A stretch of DNA of 64,000 nucleotides from Stropharia rugosoannulata. Its lineage: Eukaryota > Basidiomycota > Agaricomycetes > Agaricales > Strophariaceae. The position numbers and the translations under genes are program-made. Each line of letters starts with the position of its first letter. Position 1 is the first letter of the stretch. Below the pieces are notes generated by a model. The model saw nothing but the letters and a program-made list of their open reading frames with translations, did no database searches and was not told the DNA's origin. The DNA is taken from assembly GCA_028532985.1 (NCBI GenBank), contig JANCIK010000007.1, forward strand, positions 3,348,001 to 3,412,000, written 5' to 3'. Shown one piece after another: positions 1-9,883 of this stretch.

Positions 1-598
1 TGTCCTCAAGCGGTTTAGCCGGTTTGTCGTCTTTTGCCAGTTCATGGGAGATGGTAGTCTTAGCGCGTATCCATGTTTCCGCTTCTGAGTGGTTGAGTGC
101 CGTGGTTTGGATGACTGTTTCCAGTAGCTCCCATTTGTTGCCAGTTTGTCCGTTGTCCGTTGCCGTAGTTGTCTTATCCTGTCTCCAGGAAATTTCTCCT
201 GTAACCCAATTGATGTCTGGGTTGTATTTGTTAAGCCATGGGTGTCCTAGAATTATGTCCTGTGGGCCAAGTCCTGTAACGAAGAATTCCTCTGTGAATG
301 TTCGTCCTAGCGCTGTAAATGTTAGTACTGCTTTATGTCTGATGGTCCCTTGTTTGTTCGGCGTTCCGTCCACATTCCGTACTTTGAGGGGTTGGTCCAG
401 CATGGTTGTCCCGATTTTATTCTTTCGCACATAGTTTTGATCGATAAACAATCCTTCTGCTCCGCAGTCGACGAGGGCATTGTTTTCAATGATTTTATCA
501 CTCATACTTTCGATAGGGAATTTTATGGGTAAAGTCGTGTATTTACGTTCCCTATCTACTTGTACATTGTGAATCAAAAAATCTGGAGAAACATACAT
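1..598 (-). CDS. Ty3/gypsy pol, protease end (partial, runs off the left edge)
   Basis: Read on the minus strand from an ATG at 598, the frame stays open to the window edge (about 199 codons). It begins MYVSPDFLIH and carries a retropepsin-like aspartic protease: ALVDCGAEGLFID around residues 41-53 and DIILGHPWL near residue 120. Such a protease cleaves the Gag-Pol polyprotein in the virus-like particle. The catalytic triplet is D-C-G rather than the usual D-S/T-G. The frame differs from that of the upstream gag (ORF ends at 616), so Pol would need its own start or a frameshift. Reverse transcriptase, RNase H and integrase are expected to the left of the window. Family assignment is firm; activity cannot be judged. 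Confidence 0.8.
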   Translation of the reverse strand, partial: MYVSPDFLIHNVQVDRERKYTTLPIKFPIESMSDKIIENNALVDCGAEGLFIDQNYVRKNKIGTTMLDQPLKVRNVDGTPNKQGTIRHKAVLTFTALGRTFTEEFFVTGLGPQDIILGHPWLNKYNPDINWVTGEISWRQDKTTTATDNGQTGNKWELLETVIQTTALNHSEAETWIRAKTTISHELAKDDKPAKPLED

Positions 599-615
599 TG
601 AACTATTTCTCCTTT

Positions 616-1800
616 TCAAAAATCCTGTTCGTCGTCGGAGTCCGGTGTGGCCGTAGCTATTCTGGCACATTCTTTGAAGAATGCGGTGGCGTCTTTTTCG
701 TTTTCCCATTCCATTTGCCTGACAAATTTCTTTGCAGAGTTGAAATTGAACTTCTGCGGTTGTTCGGCTTTCTTCGGAGTTTCTTTCTTGTCGCTGTTCC
801 ACCATGGTTTGGTGGTTTGGTTTGCATTGGAGGAAGAGGCTTTCTTTGGGCAATCTTTCGCAAGATGCCTGGTTTGCTTGCAATTGAAGCATGCTCCCTT
901 GCGAAGGAGCTCTCCTCTCTCTGTGTAGGTGAGGGCTGCAACGGCCTTCTCTTCGTTCTGTTCTCTGGTCTTTTTGACCTCGATGATGTCGACATCCATC
1001 GCGAAGGGGTCTTTGGCGGCCTTGTATCCGCCGGAGTTGGTTCGTCAATAGGTCATGCTCTTGACCTCCTTCATCCTTTCTCAGGCCTGTTTGTAGTTGC
1101 GTTCCTGTCTGATGGAACGCTCTTTCCAGTCGGCGTAGGTTTCGGGTGGGGATTCGTGGAAAAGGAGTTTCCTCCAAGCGGCGGGGTTAAGCGCTTTGCA
1201 GAAGAGGTCTACCTTCCTTCCGTTGTTGGTGATTTTAGCCTGGTCGGTCAGGATTTCAAATTTGGTAATAAACTCTTGGATCGGCATAGATCCTTGTCTG
1301 AGTTCTCTGAGCTTTTGCTCTGCGTCTAGTTCGAGCTTGGTTCCTGCGAATGCTGTTTCAATCTTATCCTTAAAGAGAGCGTATGAGTCGCTGATGACGA
1401 AGTTGTCGAGCAGGGTGGTGTTCTGGGTGATGTAATTATTCTTCCAGGGTCCTGCGGTTCCGTCCTGCATGTGTCTAAGGGCGAAGAGGATCTTCTGCGC
1501 GTCCTCGGTGTATCTTGCGGGGTTCGATGTGAAGTGGAGTTTCAAGTTGATGAGAAACTCGCAGCATTTTTCTGGTGTACCATTGAACAAGGGAATCTTC
1601 ACCTTGTCTTCTTTCTCGGGGCGGGCGATCTCCGCCTGGGTTCTGGCTATCGTTGCCTCTGTGAACCTTTGTTCTCTTGCTGCCAGGTCGCGCTGCATTA
1701 TCTGAAATTGTTCGCGAGTCCTGCGCCAGTATTCTTCATATTCCGCTGCGGTCGGTTGTGGTGCAGGTGGTGCTCGCGGTCTGGTGGGTTGTTCGAACAT
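616..1800 (-). pseudogene. Ty3/gypsy gag with CCHC zinc knuckle, two in-frame stops
   Basis: Starting at the ATG at 1800 (MFEQPTRPRAPPAP), a 239-codon frame contains a retrotransposon Gag domain; KVKIPLFNGTPEKCCEFL and the LRELRQGSMPIQEF region are typical of fungal gypsy Gag. A TGA at 1083-1081 ends it, but the same frame continues, is hit by a second TGA about 12 codons later, and then runs on to 616. That last part contains CFNCKQTRHLAKDC, a C-x2-C-x4-H-x4-C zinc knuckle that binds RNA. The ORF starting at ATG 999 is therefore the tail of the same gag, not a separate gene. TGG to TGA and CGA to TGA would explain the two stops. Gag forms the particle that packages the element's RNA; this copy should not make full-length Gag. 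Confidence 0.85.
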
Positions 1801-1929
1801 GGGTTATTCTCCTTCCATGTCTGGTCTGAATCTTTCTGGTTCTGGTGATTCCGAGGTTCTGGTTAACTCAGTCGGGGTTGTCGTTTCACTGGTCCAATAT
1901 CTGGTTGCCGTGGTGTCGTTGTCTCGGGG

Positions 1930-2250
1930 CGTTACGAGGTGAGGCTCGCAACGATAAGGGAGTTAGTTCTTTTGTTAGGACTTCGAAGACAGAGTCTATA
2001 AGTCCTAGGCAATCGATCTAGCCTCGCACTTATCTAATCAAGGGTTCGAGGTAATCTCTTTGACGAATGTCTTTGCAAGATGCGAAGACAGAGTCGTGAA
2101 GAGAGAGCTAGCTGACTTATGAGCCCTAAGTCAGAGAAAGGTATAAGAGGTATGATTCTCAAAGAACTAACTGGAGAGTTAGCTCGGTATCTACTACATC
2201 TTATATACCTATCTTCGTATGGTATAAATAGTAGCACGCGCACACATAGT
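1930..2250 (-). repeat. candidate 5' LTR of the gypsy element (edges uncertain)
   Basis: The stretch upstream of gag on the minus strand has no coding frame. It contains a TATA-like string (TATATAAGATG, about 2200-2190, minus orientation) and ends around CTCGTAACG near 1930, where LTR and leader would meet. A plausible TGTGTG start lies near 2247. The matching 3' LTR would lie outside the window, so the two-LTR test cannot be made, and no clear primer-binding site was identified. Confidence 0.35.
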
Positions 2251-2509
2251 CCAAAGGGGAAGGGGGCGCGGTAAGAAGTAAGTAATATTTGGGTTCCTCT
2301 GCCACAGGTGTGGGATGAGGTTCCACGAGTGCGAGAGAGAGAAGTAACAATTGTTCTCTCTCCAACGAGAAGGTTTGTAAGTAAAAATACAACTGCGAGA
2401 TCGTTCGCTTAAGTAAACGGGGAAATGGGGAATGGGGCAATATGATAAGATAAGAAAGATTGATAAGAAGGGATCATATCGTGATAAGATAAGAGAGAAA
2501 GAGAAAGGA

Positions 2510-3640
2510 TAATACAGACTTTGTAACAAAGGCCAAGTGCCTAAGGAGGCAAGGGATGCAGTGGGCACCTTGCAGACTAACAAGATAAAGAACAGTAGTA
2601 GACCTGGGGAGTGTGATTGCCCTAATAATGGTGACAGACCCAAGAATTGAGTTGTCTGTTTCAAATGCAGCAAGACTGGACATTACTCAACTGGTTGCAC
2701 TAATGATAGTAGAAAGTCACAGCCAAAGGCAGCACAGAATTATGTTTGTGCTGCTCACTCTACTAGGTACTGGGAAGATTGTGAGTCATCAGCAGGTTCT
2801 GCATCCTCTAACAAGGAATCAGCTTCATCAGAAGATAACTTGGGAAGTGAGAGTAGGAGTGAGACTGACCCCAGTGCTAGTTGGCCAAGTTCATGGGTGG
2901 GTGGCCAGGATTTGGAGGATGTCCCATATACAACCTTCACCAATGAATATTACTGGCATGCATCAGACACTGAACACATAAATGCAATGAGGTTGGAGTC
3001 AATGATACACCTGCCAGAGGAAGCTGACCTCACCATGGATGTAGCATATACAATGTTGGAGGAGCCTGGGGCCAATATAGTACATGTGCCTCAACAGAAA
3101 GGCACATTTAAGTCAGTTAAATAAGTGTGAGACTGTTTCAAGGTGCCAATGGAGCATAAGAGATACCTGGTCACATATTGTAAAGTAAACAGGCAGGAGG
3201 CCTGGACACTATGAGACTCAGGCAGCACAGGCTCATCAATATCGCCTGTGTTCATAGACATTAATAATATTGTGGCCTTCCCATTGAAGACCCCACTTAC
3301 CATCCAACTAGTTACTGTGGGGAGCCAGGAAAAGGTTACACATGGGGCTGTCTTTGAGCTTGAAACATCAGGTATATCAAGCAGTGAATATATTGATGTC
3401 TGCAACATTGACAGCTACAACTTACTGATAGGCACCCCATATCTGCACAAGCATGGTGTAGTGCTTGATTTCAAGAAAGTGGTTGTGCAGCTGCACTGGC
3501 ATGAGTTATCAACCATCCTTTATGAGAGGGGACAGCAAACTGCATCTAGCACATGTGGCAGATCAGAGGCACCATTGACTGGCTGGCCCCCTGCAGCACA
3601 TCTCCATTGAAGTAGCAGAGGATGATGAGGATGTGGTCAA
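2510..3640 (+). pseudogene. decayed gag-protease of a second LTR retrotransposon
   Basis: One frame, read through stops, gives a zinc knuckle CFKCSKTGHYSTGC (about 2660-2700), a long Ser/Glu-rich linker, then VPMEHKRYLVTYCKVN and a retropepsin active site DSGSTGSSISP (3215 on), with the flap-side motif LLIGTPYL (about 3425). Stops interrupt it at 2648 (TGA), 3122 (TAA), 3128 (TGA) and 3212 (TGA, directly before the catalytic Asp). Each is one transition from CGA, CAA or TGG. The protease has the canonical D-S-G, unlike the element at 1-598, so this is a different family. No reverse transcriptase follows: the sequence runs into a microsatellite and the palindrome at 3.72 kb. Dead element. Confidence 0.7.
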
Positions 3641-3721
3641 ACTGGGTAAGGCTGCAGCATGCAGCTTGCTATTGGATGGGCCTACTACAATGCTGGAGGA
3701 CGGTGAGAAGTCTACTGTGTA

Positions 3722-6095
3722 GCTAGACTCTAAATCGTGAAACACAACACACACACACACACACACACACACACCCAGCAAAGCAAGATCCTATCCCTTA
3801 GATCGAGCGAACACCCTCAACTAAACGGCTAGTATAATCTATGCTCTGTTCTGGTTCCCGTTCTGGGCGTGCGATGCACGCACCTCGTGTCCTCTAGTCT
3901 TTGTAATAGCAAGTAGTGCCTGCAAGTTCGTTTGTAAGGAGGGGTTTAATTCTAGTAAATCTCGGATAGAGTCCGGTTGCTAGTGGCGTGCACTAGGCAA
4001 AATGATAAATGAAATAAGTTGTTTTTAGTGAACGGCTTCACTGCGCACACTTCCAGGTCTGGTGACCTCGTGCGATGCGTGGACTCTCCAAAGTCCAGAA
4101 ATCCAAGACTCTCCAAAATCTTTCACCCTGAGGTGTAGTCTCACAGTCTAAACACTACAGTGCAAGTTTCCCTACACGGTTGTACTGACTCCTCACTGAG
4201 CTCTCCAATTGACCCAGTGGCCAGAAGCTATCCAAAACTCCTATGATTCACAAATACTTCACAGTTAAAACCCTAACAAAAGCTAAACACAGTTTGCTAA
4301 CAGCCTGGGACAGAACCCAGCACACAGATCTAGTGGGTAGACAATTGCTTAAATTACTATAGACCAGAATACAGGTTTATATGCGATGTGCGCATGTGTA
4401 TTAATAATAAGGTAAAGTAAATACTAGCAATACATAGCCAAAGGTCCAAGCATTGCATCCTGGCTTCCCCTCTAGTGTCCTAGTCCCTTGGCATTTGCTG
4501 CGCGCAAGTCGTTCGTTCCCTTGGGCTTTTGCGCGTCTTTTTGATGCACGCCGCAGTCACATGATGTGTGGACTTAGGCAAATCCTGCCTTTGCAATGCG
4601 TGCACAGCCCTTCACACCGCCCTTGGTACTCGCTCAGCTGTACTCACACCGCACTTCGCCAGTGCTTAACTGTTCTGCGCCTCCTCGATCGCTCGCACGG
4701 TGACAGGCCTGCGTCTACACCAAGGCTGTAAGTGGCTACAGCGGGCGCTTTGGGCTGAAGTGCAGGGGTACAGCGGAGCGGTGACTAGCCTGGTCAGCCG
4801 TCTCAGCGCTCAGCGCGTGCATCACAAATCATCACGCGTGTGTTCAGCAGGCGGTTGTGTGGGGTTCAGCGGACTGTACAGGCCATGAGTACACAGTTGA
4901 AGTACCCGGAATAGCTGTCAGCGGAGCACATAACGGTTACTGTCTTCTCAGCGGAAGACAGGAGTACAGCTGAGTAAAAATATCAAAGGCAATGAGCAGG
5001 ACTGTGTGTAGACAAGGCCTCAAGGGGCTCAGCGGAACACATCATAAAGGCGAAATTTGCCTAAGTCCACTCGTCAGGTGACCGTGGCGCGCGCGCTGGA
5101 GCGTGTGATGCCCGAGGGAATGAACAATGCGCACAGCACGGGCTCCGCTTGGAAACTTTGACAGTGGTAACCAGACCTCAATAACCAAGAAGGAATCGCT
5201 CAGCGGAGTTTAACGGCGTCTCTCGGCGGAGGCTGGCAACGCAACGGGATCAGGTCGCGCTCAGCGGAGTAGTCATCAAAACGCCCAGCGGAGGCACATG
5301 CGCTCAGCGGACCTTTGGTCCAGCGTTGCTAGTATTTACTCTCCACCTAAATTAGTACACAGTGCGCGTCTATATAAACTTGTAATTGTAACTACGGAAA
5401 TTAAGCAATTGTCTACCCACTAGATTTGTGTGTTGGGCTCCGTCCCAGACCGTCAGCGGGCTGTGTTTAGCTTTTGTTAGGGTCTTTACTGTGAAGTGTA
5501 TTGTGAATTATAGAAGTTTTGGATAGCTTCTGGCCACCGGGTCATTTGGAGAGCTCAGCGGGGAGTCAGTGCAACCGTGTACGAAAACTCGCGCTGTAGT
5601 GTTTTGAGAATTTGAGACTGCACCACCGGGTGAACGAGGTTCTGGATAGCCTCAGCGGGATAGGACTTTGGACAGTCCCAGCGGAACGACTTTGGATAGT
5701 CAGCGGAGCGAGGCACAATTGGGAATACCAGCTTGTGTGAGCATCTGCATCGGTCACCGGACCTCAAACCCACTCAGCGGAATAAGCCCCGCGGAGCCAC
5801 CATCAAAACTATACATTACTATCGATACCCTGCACTCAGCGGAGGTCGCCCAGACATTAATCTGAGACTTCTAGAATTAAACCCCTCCTTAAAAACGAAC
5901 TTGCAGGCACTGTACAGCGGACACCTGGACTGAACTTACGAGACTCTTAAACATCACAGTCTGCTCAGCGGAGAGGACCAGGAGAAGCGCAGACATCTAT
6001 ATTCCGCTTAGCTGAAGAGCATCGCTCGATCTAGGGGATAGGATCTCGTTCCGCTGGGGTTGTGTGTGTTGTGTTTCTTGTGATTCGAGTCTAGC
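3722..6095. repeat. 2.4-kb imperfect palindrome (two long inverted arms)
   Basis: The reverse complement of about 3722-4660 aligns in order with about 4960-6095. Anchors: CTAGACTC at 3723 with GAGTCTAG at 6087; the CTATCCCTTAGATCGAGCGA block near 3791 with its complement near 6011-6031; TTAAACCCCTCCTT and GAACTTGCAGGCACT on both sides; CTAAACACAG near 4284 with CTGTGTTTAG near 5460; the TTTGCCTAAGTCCAC block near 5057 with its complement near 4570. The centre lies near 4.8 kb and shows little internal similarity. No long ORF is shared between the arms. TATA-like strings occur in both arms (right arm TATATAAACTTG near 5371). This could be two head-to-head copies of a long LTR or terminal repeat, or a foldback-type element; the sequence does not decide. 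Confidence 0.8.
3747..3774. repeat. (AC)n microsatellite
   Basis: An uninterrupted run of about 14 AC units sits 25 bp inside the left end of the large palindrome. The mirror position in the right arm (about 6058-6072) holds a shorter GT-rich stretch, so the tract probably expanded from a short ancestral run. Confidence 0.9.
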
Positions 6096-6332
6096 CCAGC
6101 GGCAGACCTCTCAACGGATGACCAGACTATGCACTTTAGGTTGTGCAGTTCGCTGACCGATCCCTCTCATGATACAGTGCACGCAGGTGCTTATAATTGT
6201 AAAGCGCACTGATAACTATAGACTATGAGTCAGGCTCCACTCTAGTCCCTCTGTGTTTCCGCGAGCAGCTATCCCACTAATGGAACTTCTGACTGTTTAC
6301 ACCCGTAGCCGAAAAGCAGCCCTGTCAGCGGA
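4739..6332 (+). repeat. dispersed array of CAGCGGA motifs, all in one orientation
   Basis: Exact CAGCGGA begins at 4771, 4867, 4919, 4949, 5030, 5201, 5262, 5286, 5305, 5679, 5701, 5775, 5837, 5915, 5966 and 6326. CAGCGGG or CAGCGGC occurs at 4739, 5454, 5556, 5653 and 6097. Many copies are preceded by CT, giving CTCAGCGGA. A given 7-mer is expected about once in 16 kb on one strand, so 16 exact copies in 1.6 kb is not chance. Spacing is irregular, so this is not a tandem satellite. The left palindrome arm lacks the complementary motif; where alignable it has CAGTGAGG, TTAGCAAAC or CAGCAAA instead. Possible roles are subterminal transposase or recombinase binding sites; none is demonstrated. 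Confidence 0.85.
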
Positions 6333-8950
6333 AGTGGGAACATTGCTGTTAATAGCTAGGTGGTTGGAAAGGGCGGAAACAGGGCAGGTAGGATCACTGT
6401 TGGCTGTAAGAATGATATCTGCACCCAGCTCATGCATGGTTTTTGACCACAGAATGTGGAATGATGCTGAGCAAGTACCGTTGGTGCCTGTACCAAAGAC
6501 AGTGGGTGTCCCACATGCAATGTGTTTGTTGGGAGCAAAGGCATTGGCACTTGGTATCAGCAGCTCACCCAGACGGCAGCATGACCAGAATGCCATGCAT
6601 GCTAGTGCCAGGACTGCAGCATCTAGTGGGTCCTTGGGATTCAGACTGGCCTTCAGTGCATGCATGTGCTCGATAGTCACGGGTGGGCGTTTCTCGCGGC
6701 GCGACAAATCGGGTACTAACTTGGAAACACCACCCTTGGTCAGATGGAGAGAGTTGGACCCAAGCCAGGGCACCCCATTGAGCATGTGCCAGAAATGTAG
6801 GCCGGCAAGCCACAAGTCAACTGTTGAACAAGCAGTGCAACCAGCACCACATATGGTAGCAAAGCCACAGAGGAGTGTTTCGGAAGCAGGCATACTGAGT
6901 TCCTCTGAAATGCCACAAGAGTCGCAATACTGGGTGAACCTTAGCAAGCCGGCCATGTAATTCTCCTGAGTCTTCTCATCAAGGGAGAAGATCTGTACCT
7001 CCAAAAGGGCATGCACATCATCAGGACCGAGTTCCTGTATCAGGCGCACATGGTAAGATTGTGAGGCAAGTGAAGTCCAGTGGAAGAGCCCCTCAGAGGC
7101 AAGGCAAAGGGGGCGGTAAGGAGAGTTGTCATAACAGTTGGCCGGAGGGGGATGGCGAGGTTGGCACATGCATGCAACACCTGGGCTGCACCAGGCAGGG
7201 GTGGCCAAAAGTGACAGGAATGGTGGAGCTGCTGGGGTGCAATGGGCAGGTGGAGTGTTGTGGGAGGTATAAGGTGTTGGGACAGGTGAGGCTGGGACCG
7301 GTTGGTGATGATCCTGTAAAGTCTTCAGGCCTGAAGTGACAAGCTTGTAGAAAGCCATGTCAGACATGTTGAATGTAGGGAGAAAGGGCCAGAGGAAGGA
7401 CAAATGTGTGTGGGAGGCGAGAGTCTGGTGGGCCTAGCAGGCCCCATGAAATTGGATCTGTGAGGTTGTCCGCAGATGGGACATAGATGAATGTAAAGTC
7501 AAGACCACAGGATAAAGATATGATATCAAAACAGCAGATGCAGAGATTGACTGCAAAATTTCAACCACAGCCTTTCTCCCATGCACCAATAACACCTTGG
7601 TTGTCACTCCAAATAAGTAAGTGTTGGCCACGCCAGCCCGCAGCTTTGAGGTAGTGTATGGTGAGATGCCCCAACTAGTGGAAGCATCTACCCACATATT
7701 GACATCCTCTGCTGCAGGCTTAGGTGAGAGCAAATGCAATGCAGTGGGGTCCGAGAGAGTATTTGACCACCAATGCATATCTGAGGTAACAGAGCATGGG
7801 GCGAAGCAAGGCTTCTTGTGGGACATGGGCTTGGATGAGAGCCAAGCTGATAAATTAGGAAGATAGGCACACCTATGTGGAAAAACAAAAGCAGCATGTG
7901 AGAGAGATCCATTAAGGGTCATGGCCTTAGACAACAAGATGTGTATTGAAGCATCTGCTCTGACCAGAAAGGAGTCAGCTCAACATTTGAATTTGAGCCA
8001 TTTGTCCTCTGGAAGAGAGACCGTACTGTTGGCCAGGTCAAATATCAAGCCAACGTAGCACAGGCATGAGTCGAAATCCTGGCCCTTCGAAGGGTGCCAA
8101 GGTATGCTGAGGTCTGACACAACAGCCTTGACATTGCAAAGGTCATATGAGTAGGTAAAGCCTTCGGTGTTAAGAGCCTTGTCTAGCTAATGTTCACAGG
8201 GAAAACAAAAGACTGCAAAGTCATCAACCCATTTTAGGACAGGGTGGACTCCTTGACGTTCTAGGATGTCAACAATGGCATCAGCCACCTCACCTTGATT
8301 GCCCCTGGAGGAGGAGCAACCAAAGCAACAGCATAGGGCTTCTGACTCGGGTGAATAGGAATAGTATGGAAAGTGGACTCAATGTCCAGGGCAGCCGCCT
8401 GCGCGCCTGGAGGGGCAGTGGCCACAATCTCTGCAACATCGCGAGCCCCACCCCAGCATGTAGGAAATTCATTGGAATCAATCATGTTGTTGACTGAAAG
8501 GTCATTGGTGTCCTTGAATGACAGGTTAATAGTGATTCTGTATTTCTGAGGTTCACCTGGAACAGTAGCCTTGTCCACCATGTGAATGGGAGCAGTATGG
8601 AAATGACCTTGGAAGATGGCATGAAGTTGACTGGCTGAGTAAGGGCCAGACATGTGGCCAACTGCCTGTTCACCATGTAAGAAATCAAGGACAGCCTGAT
8701 GATGCAAATGCACGGAAGGATGGTTAGGTGGTGTGAAGGTTTTCATGATGGGGGGCAAGTTATAACTGATAGAAAAACCATTTATTAATTTGTACACAAG
8801 GTTAGGGTACTTTTGGTCTGCCATGGCCTCCAACAGCAATGTACGGAAGGCAGAAGGGCAGTAAGGCATTACAATTCTACGAGCAACTTCAAAGAAATCA
8901 CAGGCAGGTTCTGGAGCAAGCATGGTGGGCAGTGTGAGGTGCGAAGTTGG
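6297..8950 (-). pseudogene. DIRS-like retroelement pol: reverse transcriptase, RNase H, tyrosine recombinase
   Basis: On the minus strand, in order: an RT palm start with AALDIESTFHTIPIHP (about 8380, motif A) and KWVDDFAVF (about 8225, the x-V-D-D motif); an RNase H region with NMWVDASTSWGI (about 7690); then a 368-codon tyrosine recombinase frame (7403-6297). RT-RH-YR with no integrase is the DIRS arrangement. The recombinase keeps the first catalytic Arg in FWSCCRLGELL (about 6570) but ends at 6297, before the expected H-x-x-R and Tyr. The RT part carries a TAG at 8187, a TGA at 7980, and a deletion with frame change near 8265. DIRS elements copy RNA to DNA and insert a circular intermediate by recombination. 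This copy is dead. Its gag-like partner lies upstream at 9.9-11.3 kb. Confidence 0.8.
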
Positions 8951-9565
8951 GTAGGACTGGTCTGAAAAGCCTGTCTCTATAGTTCACAATGTGCAAAGGC
9001 AATGTGTGTACAAAGATAGCACATTGAAAAGGTTTTACTTGTTTTACAACAAGGAGCTTCCAGTGTAAGAGGTTTAAACAACAGTTTCCGATGTGAACTG
9101 GTATGATGTGTATAGGTAGAATTTAACCCTGAGGGAAGCTGCCAAAATACAGAGATATTCTACTCCTTAAATACCCGTCTGGTTGCCATGCCCAGATCAT
9201 ACCATATACCTCCACGAAGATCCGACTGCCCATGCTGACTTTATCTCGTTGGAAACCATGCTGCACTACAGCATGCTTCATATCTTGGCCACAAATTTCC
9301 TTATCTTCTGCCCAAGCACAAGAAATCTTCCTGTGGCCAGATCATCTCCATGTTCACCCCTAAACATACATCTCCTCCAGCCCTCTTTCCACACCTATGT
9401 CCCTTGTGTTTGTGTCGAGATTCTTCTGCTTTCTGCTACCACACACCTCCATGTCGTCAGAAACCCCTGCATATCGTCGGAATCCGTCACCATATTTGTC
9501 CCAGGTCGTATGTATGAGTATTTCCATGTGATTGACTCCCTTGTGGGTCCATAGTTACATCAGAT

Positions 9566-9774
9566 TGTTAATATTGATCTGATGTTGTTGGCATCAGAAG
9601 TCCAATATTGCTCTGATGCTGTTGTCTGTCTTGATCCAGCCATTGAGTCTGTAATAACATCTTGAGTCTTCCTTGTGCTTGTCTTGTTTCATCATGTACA
9701 TATTTCATATCTTTGAATAAACTTGCATCTTCATATCTCAGTCTTCATATTTCATGCTTCTTCTTGTTCTTTCA
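9566..9774 (+). repeat. possible solo LTR inserted in the DIRS element
   Basis: Between the RT region and the gag-like region of the DIRS element lies about 700 bp of unrelated, AT-richer sequence. Within it, TGTTAATATT (9566) to CTTTCA (9774) starts with TG, ends with CA and contains an AATAAA signal (about 9716), as small copia-type LTRs do. No target-site duplication is visible: CAGAT on the left, GTTTC on the right. The flanks 8950-9565 and 9775-9880 show no gene I can support. Confidence 0.35.
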
Positions 9775-9883
9775 GTTTCCAATAGTAGTTTCCGATTGTT
9801 ATGGCAGATATGTTGCTTCTTGTGTATTTATGTTCTAAACCTTATGGTTTCTCTTGTTTTCACAAGGGGCCAGCCCCAGCCCC

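Noticed and set aside
598..1329. 243-codon plus-strand ORF across the gypsy gag
   Set aside because: The minus strand carries recognisable gag and zinc-knuckle motifs; the plus-strand frame is its shadow.
3722..6095. Palindrome arms as the two LTRs of one retrotransposon
   Set aside because: LTRs of one element are direct repeats; these are inverted, and only about 0.3 kb of unrelated DNA lies between them.
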